From Yanghanlia caeni (GTDB lineage: Bacteria > Pseudomonadota > Gammaproteobacteria > Burkholderiales > Burkholderiaceae_B), in contig JAUZQE010000009.1 of NCBI GenBank assembly GCA_030733815.1, forward strand, positions 1 through 64,000: a stretch of DNA of 64,000 nt, given 5' to 3'. Below, in pieces: positions 52,147-62,069 of the stretch (positions within the stretch are counted from its first letter, which is position 1; each line of letters opens with the position of its first letter). The position numbers and the translations under genes were made by a program. A model generated the notes under the pieces. The model saw only the letters and a list, made by a program, of their open reading frames with translations, was not told the DNA's origin and did no database searches.

Positions 52147-53142
52147 TTATTGCGGTTGAAGGTTGGCTTCGCGGATCCACTTGCCCCACAGTTCGTACTG
52201 CTCGGCCACGAATTCCGCGAACTCTTCGGGCGTGCCGCTGAATGCGTCGAAACCCAGCTCGGCCAGACGCGCCCGGGTTTCCGGGTTATTGACGACCTTG
52301 TTGATCGCGGTGTTCAGCGTCTTGACGATTTCCGGATCCATGCCCGCCGGGCCAAAGTAGCCGTTCCACGAAGTGATGTCGAAATCGGCCACACCGGCTT
52401 CCTGCATGGACGGCAGGTCGGGCAGCAGCGCACTGCGCTCGGCCGTGGACACCGCCATGGCATGCAGGCGGCCCGAGTTGACGAACGGGGTGCCCGAAGT
52501 CAGATCGGTGAACATGAAATCGACTTCACCCGCCACCAGGTCGGTGAGCGCCTGTGGCGTACCCTTGTAAGGCACGTGCAGCATCTCGGTCTGCGTGGCC
52601 ACGGCCAGGCGCCCGCCGGCCACGATGCCGGTGCTGTTGCCCGTGGCGTAAGTCACGTCGCCCGGATTGGCACGCGCGTACTCGATCAGCTCTTTAACGG
52701 TCTTGTAGGGGCGATCGGGGTTGGTGACCAGGATGAAGGGCAGGTTGCCGCCACGCGCAATGGGCGTGAAGTCTTTCACCGGGTCGTAGCTCACGTTCTT
52801 CATCAGCCAGGGCGCGGCCGAGTGCGACGTATTGGTGGTAACGAACAGCGTGTAGCCGTCGGGCTTTGCACGGGCCACGTAATTGGCAGCAATGGTGGCG
52901 TTGGCGCCCGGCTTGTTCTCGACGACGATCGGCTGGCCCAGTTCCTTGCTGAGCTCTTCGGCGAAGATGCGGCCCACCGAGTCGGTGCCGGAACCGGCCG
53001 GGAACGGCACGACCAGCGTGATCGGCTTTTCAGGGTACGCGGCGTGCGCAGCGCCCGGGGCAGCGGTGAAGGCGGCAACGCCCGCCACAACGGCGAAGCT
53101 GATGCCTGCAATGGTGGATCGAGTGTTCTTGAACAGGTTCAT
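52147..53142 (-). CDS. TctC/Bug-family periplasmic solute receptor
   Basis: A 331-residue extracytoplasmic receptor of tripartite tricarboxylate transporters. A Sec signal (IAGISFAVVAGVAAF, cleavage about AHAAYPEK) precedes the fold starting YPEKPITLVVPFPAGSGTD, with GQPIVVENKPGANATIAANY and YKGTPQALTDLVAGEVDFMF. Bug receptors are hugely expanded in Alcaligenaceae and bind carboxylates. It sits in an operon with cupin, CoA transferase and acyl-CoA dehydrogenase, without membrane subunits; it may use the tctBA pair 4 kb away. Confidence 0.95.
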   Translation of the reverse strand: MNLFKNTRSTIAGISFAVVAGVAAFTAAPGAAHAAYPEKPITLVVPFPAGSGTDSVGRIFAEELSKELGQPIVVENKPGANATIAANYVARAKPDGYTLFVTTNTSHSAAPWLMKNVSYDPVKDFTPIARGGNLPFILVTNPDRPYKTVKELIEYARANPGDVTYATGNSTGIVAGGRLAVATQTEMLHVPYKGTPQALTDLVAGEVDFMFTDLTSGTPFVNSGRLHAMAVSTAERSALLPDLPSMQEAGVADFDITSWNGYFGPAGMDPEIVKTLNTAINKVVNNPETRARLAELGFDAFSGTPEEFAEFVAEQYELWGKWIREANLQPQ

Positions 53143-53166
53143 CTTTGTCTCCTTTTCTTTCCCGGT

Positions 53167-53547
53167 TCAGCGAATGACGCGGTCGGGGTTTTCTTCGTAC
53201 GGCGGTGAATAGATGACCAGCAGACGCGCAGGCGTGTCGCTGGTGACGGTAAAGATGTGCTTCTTGTCGGCAGGAAAGAAACAGCAGTCACCGGCTTCCA
53301 TGACGCCGCGCTCACCTTCCAGCTCGACCTCGGCGGTGCCTTCCAGCAGGTAGACCACCTGCTCGATGCCGGGGTGCGCATGCGGCAGGGCACCCTTGCC
53401 CTTCTCGATGGTGCCGGTCAGCACTTCAAGGTGACGCGAGCCCACGGTTTCGGGCGAGATGAGGCGCCGGTTGACGGTGCCGCTGTGGTTGGCGGGCGAA
53501 TAGCCGGGAACTTCTGATTCCCTGACGATCCAGGCGGGTCTGGACAT
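53167..53547 (-). CDS. Cupin-domain protein
   Basis: A 126-residue single cupin barrel. Motif 1 HAHPGIEQVVYLLEGTAEVE holds the His-x-His...Glu metal ligands and motif 2 GDCCFFPADKKHIF has the last His. It may be an isomerase or a stress/binding protein; small cupins of this type cannot be assigned by sequence alone. It is the first gene of the operon that continues into the TctC receptor (24-bp gap). The product ends PPYEENPDRVIR. Confidence 0.85.
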   Translation of the reverse strand: MSRPAWIVRESEVPGYSPANHSGTVNRRLISPETVGSRHLEVLTGTIEKGKGALPHAHPGIEQVVYLLEGTAEVELEGERGVMEAGDCCFFPADKKHIFTVTSDTPARLLVIYSPPYEENPDRVIR

Positions 53548-53564
53548 GAACGCTCCTAAACGAA

Positions 53565-53612
53565 TTTCATGATAGTGAAAATAAGTTTACCAGCATGAAT
53601 ATTAATCTCCAA
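53565..53612 (-). promoter_or_regulatory. Weak promoter with overlapping palindrome upstream of the cupin operon
   Basis: Minus-strand -35 TTGGAG (53612-53607), 17-bp spacer, -10 TAAACT (53589-53584). The inverted repeat TTTCA-N6-TGAAA (53565-53580) overlaps the predicted start, as a repressor operator would. A nearby IclR gene is the obvious candidate regulator. Confidence 0.4.
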
Positions 53613-53792
53613 CCACGATCCCCGGGTAATGCCTTCCACACATCGAACGGCAAGTCTGCGCGCCGGCTCAGCGCATCCCTCAGGGATATCCCGATATAAT
53701 CCTTCCTTCGGCTGGCGCACGCCGGCCGTCCCGTCCTGCCCGCCGCACACCGGCGTCCCTGACTTCCTTTTGTGCCTCGCACGTTTGAATCA

Positions 53793-54587
53793 ATGAAGAA
53801 ACTCACTGGCATTCTCCTCGCCTCCGCCGCTGTCCTGCTGACCGCCTGCGGCCCGAGCAACGACACCTCTTCGACCGAAACCGCCGCCTCGGCACAGCCG
53901 CGCAAGGTCGTGGTCGGCCTCGACGACAACTTCCCGCCGATGGGCTTTCGCGACGAAAAGAACGAACTGGTCGGCTTCGATATCGACCTGGCGCGCGAAG
54001 CTACCAAGCGTCTGGGCATGGAAGTCGAGTTCAAGGCCATCGACTGGAGCGCCAAGGAAGCCGAGCTCAACGGCAAGCGCGTCGACGTCCTCTGGAACGG
54101 CCTGACCATCACCGAAGAGCGCAAGAAGAACATCAATTTCACCAAGCCCTACATGGCGAACCACCAGATCATCGTGGTGGCAGCCAACTCGCCGATCCAG
54201 GCAAAGGCCGACCTGTCGGGCAAGGTCGTGGGCGCCCAGGAAGGCAGCAGCGCCGTCGACGCCATCAAGAAGGAAGCCGAGGTATTCGAGAGCTTCAAGG
54301 AACTCAAGACCTTTGGCGACAACGTGACCGCCCTGCTCGACCTGTCCGCAGGCCGCCTCGATGCAGTGGTGCTCGACGAAGTGGTGGGCCGTTACCTGGC
54401 CGAGAAGCGTGAAGGCGAATACCGCGTTCTTGACGACAACTTCGGTACCGAAGACTATGGCGTGGGTGTACGTCTCGACGACGACGAACTGCGCGCACAG
54501 CTCGACAAAACGCTCGACGAAATGAAGCAGGACGGCAGCGCGGCGCGCATCGCCACCAAGTGGTTCGGCGCCGACATCACCAAGTAA
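53793..54587 (+). CDS. Amino-acid ABC transporter substrate-binding lipoprotein
   Basis: A 264-residue receptor of the polar amino-acid family (SBP_bac_3). The lipobox LLTACGPS near residues 15-22 predicts an outer face-anchored lipoprotein, unusual for Gram-negative receptors, which are mostly free in the periplasm. The mature region begins RKVVVGLDDNFPPMGFRDE with the ligand-binding GFDIDLAREATKRLG. ATG 53793 is preferred over GTG 53772. A -10 TATAAT lies at 53695. Permease and ATPase genes follow, giving a complete importer. Confidence 0.93.
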   Translation: MKKLTGILLASAAVLLTACGPSNDTSSTETAASAQPRKVVVGLDDNFPPMGFRDEKNELVGFDIDLAREATKRLGMEVEFKAIDWSAKEAELNGKRVDVLWNGLTITEERKKNINFTKPYMANHQIIVVAANSPIQAKADLSGKVVGAQEGSSAVDAIKKEAEVFESFKELKTFGDNVTALLDLSAGRLDAVVLDEVVGRYLAEKREGEYRVLDDNFGTEDYGVGVRLDDDELRAQLDKTLDEMKQDGSAARIATKWFGADITK

Positions 54588-54618
54588 GCCCTGCCGGCAT
54601 CCGGGCAACCCAGGCCTC

Positions 54619-55252
54619 ATGGACTACGTTCTTTCATTGATCGGGCCGATGGCAGACGGAGCGAAAGTCACGCTTTCGCTCTTCTTCATCACCCTCGTGC
54701 TGTCCGTTCCCCTGGGGCTGGTGCTTGCCCTGGCGCGCATATCCCGATGGCGCGCCCTCAGCACGGCCGTAAACGGCTACATCTGGCTGATGCGCGGCAC
54801 GCCGCTCATGCTGCAGCTGCTGTTCGTGTACTTTGCGCTGCCGTTCGTGCCGGTCATCGGTGTGCGGCTACCCGACTTCCCCGCGGCCGTCGTGGCCTTT
54901 GCGCTGAACTACGCTGCGTATTTTGCCGAAATCTTTCGCGCAGGCATCCAGTCTGTCGACCGTGGCCAGTATGAAGGCAGCAAGGTGCTGGGCCTGACCT
55001 ACCTGCAGACCCTGCGCCGCATCGTGCTGCCACAGATGGTGCGCCGGGTGCTGCCACCCATGAGCAACGAAACCATCACGCTGGTGAAGGACACCTCGCT
55101 CATCTACGTGCTGGCCCTGAACGATATCCTGCGCACGGCCCGGGGCATCGTGCAGCGCGACTTCACCACCACCCCGTTTCTCGTTGCGGCCGTGTTTTAC
55201 CTGCTCATGACGCTGGTGCTGACCTGGTTCTTCCAGCGTATGGAAAGACGCT

Positions 55253-55272
<20 letters not shown>
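54619..55272 (+). CDS. Amino-acid ABC transporter permease (HisM/GlnP type)
   Basis: A 217-residue inner-membrane permease with five to six helices. Family segments are YIWLMRGTPLMLQLLFVYFA and ALNYAAYFAEIFRAGIQSVD; the EAA loop (YEGSKVLGLTYLQTLRRIVL) contacts the ATPase. Its end overlaps the ATPase gene by 20 bp. It is a single permease, so the transporter would use a homodimer. Confidence 0.94.
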
Positions 55273-56068
<796 letters not shown>

Positions 56069-56175
56069 ACGGGCTGCGCGCCCTCCCCGGGCTGCGTCAC
56101 ACCTGTCCCCGACCGAAGGCATCTCGGGCATACTGATCGCTTGCCCCACAGGTCAATCGATCATCGGTGTACAGC

Positions 56176-57471
56176 ATGCCCGACCCGACACCCGCAGACT
56201 TCACCCCGCGCCGGGTGAACGACACCGAGAGCAAGCGCAAACGCCTGCGCGTCGCACGCCGCCGTGCGACCGGGCTGCTCGTGCTGTTTGGCGTCGTCTA
56301 TGTGCTGGCCACGCACTTTGGCGCCGTGCATGGTTCGCTGGCCTGGGTCGCCGCATTCTCCGAAGCCGCCCTGGTGGGCGCGCTCGCCGACTGGTATGCC
56401 GTGGTGGCACTGTTTCGCCATCCCCTTGGCATACGGCGCTTGCCGCACACGGCCATCATTCCCCGCAACAAAGACCGCATCGCCGACAACCTCGGCGAGT
56501 TCATTCAGGGCGAGTTTTTCTCGCGCGATCGCATCGTCACCGTCATCGATGCGATCGATCCGGCGCGCCGCGCGGCCGCATGGCTGCGCACCCCGGCCAA
56601 TGCAGAAAAGGTGGCATCCTGGCTGCGTAACGGCGTGCGCAACGCCGGTGGGCTGCTGAATGAAGACGAGGTGCGCGGCTACCTGCAGCGTGCCGTCTCG
56701 CGCCATATTCTGGCCACCGACCTGGCCGCGCTGGCCGGCCGCATACTGGCCAGCCTGACGCGCAGCGGCCGTCATCACGAAGTGCTGAACCTGCTGTTGC
56801 GCTACACGGCCGGGCAGCTGCGTCGGCCCGAGCTGCAGCAGACGCTCAACAGCCTGTTTGCCGAAAAGCTGCCGCTGTACTTCCCGCGCCTCAAACATTG
56901 GGCGGGCACCAAGGGCGGCGAGTTCACCGCGCGCACGCTGGCGGAACTGCTGGAAGAAGTGGAGCAGACGCCGGATCACGCGCTACGGGCCCATTTCGAA
57001 GCCTGGCTGCAGGAATTCACGCATGCGCTGCAGCATGACCCCGACTACCGCTGGCGTCTCGAAACGCTCTCGCGCAAGGTGGCGCAACACCCGGCGCTGC
57101 ACCGCTATGTCGATGAAGTATGGACGGAATGGCGCGCGGCGGCTACGCGCGATCTGCATGCGCCCGACTCACGCTTTGAGGCGTTTCTCGCACGTCAGGT
57201 CTTGCGCTTTGGCGAGGTGCTCGACAACGACGACGCCATGCGCGCATGGGTGAACGCCCGGGCCAGGCGCTACGCCCCGCAACTGGTCGAGCGTCACCGT
57301 GCCCGGCTGGGCCGCTTCATCGCCGACAAGATGAAGGAATGGAACGAAAGCGAATTGGTCGACAAGCTGGAACTCAATATCGGCGCCGACCTGCAATACA
57401 TCCGCATCAATGGCGCGCTGGTGGGTGGCGCGGTGGGGCTCGTCATCCACGCCGCATCACGCTATCTCTGA
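56176..57471 (+). CDS. DUF445-family membrane protein
   Basis: A 431-residue protein of the DUF445 family (E. coli YjiN relatives). N-terminal basic segment, a hydrophobic pair (GLLVLFGVVYVLATHFG, AAFSEAALVGALADWYAVVALF), the conserved FRHPLG and HTAIIPRNKDRIADNLGEF, a long helical soluble part, and a final hydrophobic GALVGGAVGLVIHAASRYL. The central helical region probably lies in one compartment as a coiled coil. Function unknown. ATG 56176 is chosen over GTG 56167. Confidence 0.85.
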   Translation: MPDPTPADFTPRRVNDTESKRKRLRVARRRATGLLVLFGVVYVLATHFGAVHGSLAWVAAFSEAALVGALADWYAVVALFRHPLGIRRLPHTAIIPRNKDRIADNLGEFIQGEFFSRDRIVTVIDAIDPARRAAAWLRTPANAEKVASWLRNGVRNAGGLLNEDEVRGYLQRAVSRHILATDLAALAGRILASLTRSGRHHEVLNLLLRYTAGQLRRPELQQTLNSLFAEKLPLYFPRLKHWAGTKGGEFTARTLAELLEEVEQTPDHALRAHFEAWLQEFTHALQHDPDYRWRLETLSRKVAQHPALHRYVDEVWTEWRAAATRDLHAPDSRFEAFLARQVLRFGEVLDNDDAMRAWVNARARRYAPQLVERHRARLGRFIADKMKEWNESELVDKLELNIGADLQYIRINGALVGGAVGLVIHAASRYL

Positions 57472-57493
57472 TCTGCAGCAATCTTCTAACTCA

Positions 57494-57507
57494 TTGATTC
57501 AAATCAA
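57494..57507. promoter_or_regulatory. Perfect FNR/Anr box
   Basis: TTGAT-TCAA-ATCAA matches the FNR/Anr/Dnr consensus TTGAT-N4-ATCAA at every defined base. It lies 100 bp upstream of the hsp20 start codon and downstream of the DUF445 gene on the same strand, so the hsp20 gene is its only near downstream target. Confidence 0.8.
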
Positions 57508-57606
57508 TTTAAGGGCTCTTGAAATCGGGATGCTGACTCTTAATTAATTCATGTAGAGGCAACGATTCATGGTGAATCCGCGCCTCAGACATGCAAGGAG
57601 CTGATT

Positions 57607-58029
57607 ATGAATCAACTGAGTACCCGCCGAGACCCGTTTGCCGATCTGCTGCGCGGCTTCTTTGTGCGCCCGGTCGATTTCGATTTCAACGGCACGCTGC
57701 AGTCGCCCGAAATGCGCGTCGACGTGAAGGAAGCTGACGGCCATTTTGAAGTGCTGGCCGAGCTGCCCGGTATCGACAAGCAGGATATTCACGTGAACAT
57801 CGACGGCCAGACGGTATCGATCAGTGCCGAACGCAAACAGGAAAAGGAAGAGAAGGACGGCGAACGCGTCCTGCGCACCGAACGCTACTACGGCAAGGTG
57901 TCGCGCAGCTTCCAGCTGGGGCACGAAATCGATGAGGCCAACGCCAAGGCCAAATTCACCGACGGCGTGCTGGAACTGATTCTGCCCAAGAAGGCGGCCA
58001 GCCCGACCCGCCGCCTCACCATTGAATAG
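57607..58029 (+). CDS. Hsp20/alpha-crystallin-family small heat shock protein
   Basis: A 140-residue ATP-independent holdase that prevents protein aggregation. The alpha-crystallin domain runs from MRVDVKEADGHFEVLAELPG to the C-terminal strand FTDGVLELILPKK with the conserved GVLxLxLPK. Start ATG 57607 follows AAGGAGC by about 4 nt. The upstream gap contains a perfect FNR/Anr box and, close to it, CTTGAAA (57518-57524), which resembles a sigma32 -35 but lacks a matching -10. Confidence 0.93.
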   Translation: MNQLSTRRDPFADLLRGFFVRPVDFDFNGTLQSPEMRVDVKEADGHFEVLAELPGIDKQDIHVNIDGQTVSISAERKQEKEEKDGERVLRTERYYGKVSRSFQLGHEIDEANAKAKFTDGVLELILPKKAASPTRRLTIE

Positions 58030-58120
58030 GCACGACTAATCCTGGCGCGCGTACTGCCTGCGACGCTCGCGGTGATGCCGCGCCAGGGTTCGCTTGGTGG
58101 CACAGTTACAAAAGCCACCA

Positions 58121-59629
58121 TTACAAGCCGCCGCCACCCTGACGCAGGGCGGCAACTTCATCCTCCACCTCGTCGAAGATCGCCTGAACTTCGGGTTCGG
58201 GCTCGCCGCCGGCCAGACTCACCACATAAATCGCCAGCGCGCCGAATACGAACCCCGGCACAATCTCATACAGGTCGAACCAGCCGAACTGCTTCCAGAT
58301 CAGCACTGTTGCCGCACCCACGATCATGCCCGCCAGTGCCCCGTTCAGCGTCATGCGCTTCCAGGTCAGGGAAAGAATGACCACGGGCCCGAATGCCGCA
58401 CCAAAGCCCGCCCACGCGTAGCTCACCATGCCCAGCACCCTGCTCTCGGGGTCAGATGCCAGCAACACCGCGATAATGGCAATGGCAAACACCATCGCAC
58501 GCCCGAACCACACCAGCTCGCGCTGGCTCGCCTCCTTGCGCAGGAAGGTCTTGTAAATATCTTGCGTGAGCGAACTGGAACACACCAGCAGCTGGGCCGA
58601 CAGCGTGCTCATGATGGCCGCCAGCACCGCCGCCAGCAGCATGCCCGCGATCCACGGCCAGAACAGAATCAGCGCCAGCTCGATAAACACCCGCTCTGAG
58701 TTCGCATTGACGCCCGCAGCCTGATCGGGGTGTGCCTCGAAGTAGGCAATGCCGAAAAACCCCACTGCCACAGCGCCGGCCAGACACAGAATCATCCAGG
58801 TCATGCCGATGCGCCGTGCGCCGGGAATCGCACGCACGGATTCCGCTGCCATGAAACGCACCAGAATGTGCGGCTGCCCGAAATAGCCCAGTCCCCAGGC
58901 CAGCAGCGAAATGATGGCAATGGCGTTCAGGTTGCCGAACCAGTCGAGATTGGCGGGATCGACCGCCGCCACGGCATCCAGACTGGGGCCCGGCCCGCCC
59001 AGGGAAAGGATGACCATGATGGGGGCGAGCACCAGCGCCACGAACATGAGTGAGGCCTGAATCGTGTCGGTCCAGCTCACCGCCAGAAAGCCGCCAATGA
59101 ACACATAAGCCATCGTGCAGAAGGCTCCCACCCACATGGCCCAGACATACGGCAGCCCGAACATGCTCTCGAACAGGCGGGCGCCCGCCACCACGCCGGA
59201 GGCGGCGTACAGCGTGAAGAAAATCAGAATCACCACGGCCGACACCACCCGCAGCACATTGCGCCGGTCGTTGAAGCGGTTGGAAAAAAAATCCGGCAGC
59301 GTGAGCGCGTCACCGGATTTTTCGGTGTACATGCGCAGCCGGGCAGCGACGAACCGCCAGTTCAAGTATGCGCCAATGATCAGCCCGATGGCGATCCACG
59401 ATTCGGAAAGGCCGGCCAGATACACCGCACCGGGCAGGCCCATGAGCAGCCAGCCGCTCATGTCCGAGGCTCCGGCGGCAAGCGCCGTAACGAAGCTGCC
59501 CAGCCTGCGACCGCCCAGAATGTAATCGGACAGGTCGTTGGTGGAACGATAGCCGAGCCATCCGATCAGCAGCATCGCCGCAATGTAGATGCCGAACATG
59601 ATGACGATGGGTGTGCCTACGATCTGCAT
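58121..59629 (-). CDS. putP: Sodium/proline symporter PutP
   Basis: A 502-residue Na+/solute symporter (SSS family) with about 13 transmembrane helices. Segments near the N-terminus (DYILGGRRLGSFVTALAAGA, SDMSGWLLMGLPGAVYLAG) and STLSAQLLVCSSSLTQDIYK near 340 match PutP, the latter containing the Na+/proline-site Ser residues. It takes up proline; no putA or putR is adjacent. An acidic C-terminal tail (EPEPEVQAIFDEVEDEVAAL) ends it. Converges with hsp20. Confidence 0.93.
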   Translation of the reverse strand: MQIVGTPIVIMFGIYIAAMLLIGWLGYRSTNDLSDYILGGRRLGSFVTALAAGASDMSGWLLMGLPGAVYLAGLSESWIAIGLIIGAYLNWRFVAARLRMYTEKSGDALTLPDFFSNRFNDRRNVLRVVSAVVILIFFTLYAASGVVAGARLFESMFGLPYVWAMWVGAFCTMAYVFIGGFLAVSWTDTIQASLMFVALVLAPIMVILSLGGPGPSLDAVAAVDPANLDWFGNLNAIAIISLLAWGLGYFGQPHILVRFMAAESVRAIPGARRIGMTWMILCLAGAVAVGFFGIAYFEAHPDQAAGVNANSERVFIELALILFWPWIAGMLLAAVLAAIMSTLSAQLLVCSSSLTQDIYKTFLRKEASQRELVWFGRAMVFAIAIIAVLLASDPESRVLGMVSYAWAGFGAAFGPVVILSLTWKRMTLNGALAGMIVGAATVLIWKQFGWFDLYEIVPGFVFGALAIYVVSLAGGEPEPEVQAIFDEVEDEVAALRQGGGGL

Positions 59630-59765
59630 GGGACGCCTCCACGAGATGTTTGAGCCTTGAATGAGCTAGGATACTCCGCCCGCTACGCAGGCGCGTTAAA
59701 GTTGCAACGTGTCACATCGGTGGCGCCTCGTCGGCGCCGCGCTGCAAACTGGAGAATGACCACAA

Positions 59766-60521
59766 ATGAGTGAACGCAAAATCGCCCTGGTGACCGGGGC
59801 CGGCTCGGGTATCGGCAGGGCGGTTGCCCTGGCCCTCATGAAGGACGGATGGGATCTTGCCCTGGCCGGTCGCCGCGTCGACGCCCTGGAAGCCACAGCT
59901 CAGGCCGGAAAGCAATTTGGAGGCCGCTGCCTCGTGCAGTCGACCGACGTGAGCGATCCGGATAGCGTGGATCACCTGTTCGAACGCATCGGCAACGAGT
60001 TCGGCCGCCTTGATCTGCTGTTCAACAATGCCGGAATCTTCACCAAACCTGCCAGCATCGAAGACATTCCATACGAGCACTGGCAGGCCGCGCTCAACGT
60101 CAATATCACCGGTTACTTCCTGTGCACGCAGCGGGCGTTCCGCCTGATGAAGTCACAGCAGCCGCGTGGTGGGCGCATCATCAACAACGGCTCGATATCG
60201 GCCCATGCGCCACGCCCCCAGGCCACCTGCTACACCACCACCAAACACGCGGTAACCGGGCTCACCAAAGCCACGTCACTCGACGGCCGGGCCTACGACA
60301 TTGCCTGCGGCCAGATCGATATCGGCAATGCCGCCAGCGACATGACCGACGTCATGCGCAGGGGTGTGATGCAGGCCGACGGCAGCATCCGGCCCGAACC
60401 GCTCATGGACGTGGAGGACGTGGGCCGTGCGGTGGTCTACATGGCAAGCCTGCCGCTGGAATCAAACGTACAGTTCATGACCGTGATGGCGACCAACATG
60501 CCGTTCATTGGCCGCGGCTGA
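59766..60521 (+). CDS. Short-chain dehydrogenase/reductase
   Basis: A 251-residue classical SDR. Cofactor motif [10 protein letters not shown] (residues 10-19), NNAG in [10 protein letters not shown], catalytic Ser in NGSISAHAP and the Tyr-x3-Lys pair in [12 protein letters not shown]. It could oxidise or reduce a hydroxy acid. It lies upstream of the GntP-family permease (135 bp), so the two may share a pathway, for example uptake and oxidation of a hydroxycarboxylate, although each has its own 5' region. Confidence 0.9.
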   Translation: MSERKIALVTGAGSGIGRAVALALMKDGWDLALAGRRVDALEATAQAGKQFGGRCLVQSTDVSDPDSVDHLFERIGNEFGRLDLLFNNAGIFTKPASIEDIPYEHWQAALNVNITGYFLCTQRAFRLMKSQQPRGGRIINNGSISAHAPRPQATCYTTTKHAVTGLTKATSLDGRAYDIACGQIDIGNAASDMTDVMRRGVMQADGSIRPEPLMDVEDVGRAVVYMASLPLESNVQFMTVMATNMPFIGRG

Positions 60522-60539
60522 AATCGAACCACAATTTTC

Positions 60540-60570
60540 GGGTTAACCCCATGATTTGTCGGGTTAACCC
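60540..60570. promoter_or_regulatory. Tandem GGGTTAACCC palindromes, candidate operator
   Basis: Two perfect copies of the 10-bp palindrome GGGTTAACCC (60540-60549 and 60561-60570) are exactly 21 bp apart, two helical turns, so both face the same side of the DNA. They lie between the SDR and the GntP-family permease. A related TCGGGTTAAC occurs just upstream of the LysR gene at 63861-63870 (minus strand). Confidence 0.6.
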
Positions 60571-60609
60571 TGAAAATATTTGCTTCTTCCTGCTAAACTT
60601 CCGAGTTTG

Positions 60610-60629
60610 GCGGCGCCCCTGGGCGCCGC
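60610..60629. terminator. Hairpin in the leader of the GntP-family gene
   Basis: Perfect 9-bp arms GCGGCGCCC and GGGCGCCGC with a 2-nt loop (effectively 8 bp plus 4 nt), 28 bp before the permease start codon. No T-run. It may end the SDR transcript or shape the permease leader. Confidence 0.5.
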
Positions 60630-60656
60630 TTCCGTGTTTACAGAAGGAGCTTCCGA

Positions 60657-62069
60657 ATGGCCAGTACATTGGCAATCGTCGTCTCCCTGATTCTGCTGAT
60701 GTATCTGGCATATCGGGGCATCACCGTCCTGCTGCTCGCGCCGCTCATGGCGGCGCTGGCAGTGCTGCTTTCGGGTGAAATCGGCATCTTCCTGCCGATC
60801 TACACCGACACCTTCATGAAGGCCCTGGGCGGCTACGTCATGCAGTTCCTGCCCATCTTCCTGCTGGGCGCGCTGTTCGGCCAGCTGATGGCCGACTCGG
60901 GCGCCGCCCATTCGATCTCGCAGTGGATCGTGAACAAGCTGGGTGAACGGCACGCCATCATCACGGTGGTGCTTGCCTGCGGCATCCTCACCTATGGCGG
61001 CGTTTCGCTGTTCGTGGTGGCCTTTGCCATTTACCCGATCGCGCGCGACCTCTTTCAGGCCGCCGACATTCCCAAGCGCCTGATACCGGCCACCATTGCG
61101 CTGGGTTCGTTCACCTTCACCATGACCGCGCTGCCCGGCACACCCGCCATCCAGAACGCCATTCCCATTCCGTACTACGGCACCAACGTCTTCGCGGCCC
61201 CGGGTCTGGGGATCATCGCCGGCGCAATCATGCTGGGTCTGGGGCTGTGGTGGCTGCAAAGCCGCGCGAGCCGCGCGCGCCTTGCGGGAGAGGGCTACGG
61301 CCAGCACGTGGAAGCGGACGACGACACACCGGCCAACGGTGCCGCCACCCCCAACAGCGCGCTGTCACACATGCCGCTGCTGCTTGCGATACTGCCGCTG
61401 GTGCTGGTGGTGGGCGTCAACGCCCTGTTCACCTACGTGGTGTTCCCGGGCATGGACATGAGCTTCATCACCGAACGCTTCCCGCACCTCGAGCCCTCGC
61501 GCATTGCCGGCCTGTGGGCGCTGATCATTGCGCTGGCCGTGGCCTGCTGCGTGCTCGTCGTGTCGCGCCTGGGCCGCTGGACCAACCTGCGCGCCACCGT
61601 CAACAAGGGCGTGTTCGGCTTCATGCTGCCGCTGTTCAACACGGCATCGGAAGTGGGGTACGGTGCAGTCATCGCCGGGCTCGCCGGCTTTGCCATCATT
61701 CGTGACGCCGTGCTCAACGTCACCCCGCACAACCCGTTGATTTCCGAAGCCATCGCCATGAACGTGCTGGCCGGCATCACCGGGTCGTCGTCAGGCGGCC
61801 TGAGCATCGCGCTGCAGACGCTGGGCGCCGATTACCTGCGCATGGCCCAGGAAGTCGGCATCAGCCCCGAATTGCTGCACCGCGTCGCCGTTCTGGCCGC
61901 CGGTGGCTTTGACACGCTGCCCCATTGCGGCGCGATCATCACGCTGCTGTCGATCTGCAAGCTCACGCACCGCCAGTCGTACCTGAACATTGCGGCCGTG
62001 ACCATGGGGGGGCCGTTCATCGCGCTCGTTTCCGTCATCACGCTGGGCACCCTGTTCGGCAGTTTCTGA
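60657..62069 (+). CDS. GntP-family organic-acid permease
   Basis: A 470-residue inner-membrane transporter with about 12-14 helices, of the GntP (gluconate:H+ symporter) family that also takes 3-hydroxybutyrate and similar acids. Typical segments are FLPIFLLGALFGQLMADSG, GERHAIITVVLACGILTYGG and the late SGGLSIALQTLGADYLRMAQ. The central cytoplasmic loop (residues 200-235) is long and polar. Start ATG 60657 follows AGAAGGAGC. The upstream palindromes suggest tight regulation. Substrate is not assignable. Confidence 0.9.
   Translation: MASTLAIVVSLILLMYLAYRGITVLLLAPLMAALAVLLSGEIGIFLPIYTDTFMKALGGYVMQFLPIFLLGALFGQLMADSGAAHSISQWIVNKLGERHAIITVVLACGILTYGGVSLFVVAFAIYPIARDLFQAADIPKRLIPATIALGSFTFTMTALPGTPAIQNAIPIPYYGTNVFAAPGLGIIAGAIMLGLGLWWLQSRASRARLAGEGYGQHVEADDDTPANGAATPNSALSHMPLLLAILPLVLVVGVNALFTYVVFPGMDMSFITERFPHLEPSRIAGLWALIIALAVACCVLVVSRLGRWTNLRATVNKGVFGFMLPLFNTASEVGYGAVIAGLAGFAIIRDAVLNVTPHNPLISEAIAMNVLAGITGSSSGGLSIALQTLGADYLRMAQEVGISPELLHRVAVLAAGGFDTLPHCGAIITLLSICKLTHRQSYLNIAAVTMGGPFIALVSVITLGTLFGSF

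Noticed and set aside
57518..57545. sigma32 promoter for hsp20
   Set aside because: CTTGAAA is present, but no CCCCAT-like -10 occurs 13-15 bp later, so I only mention it.
58041..58087. Terminator between hsp20 and putP
   Set aside because: The 9-bp arms CCTGGCGCG/CGCGCCAGG exist but are 29 bp apart and have no T-run; too uncertain to call.
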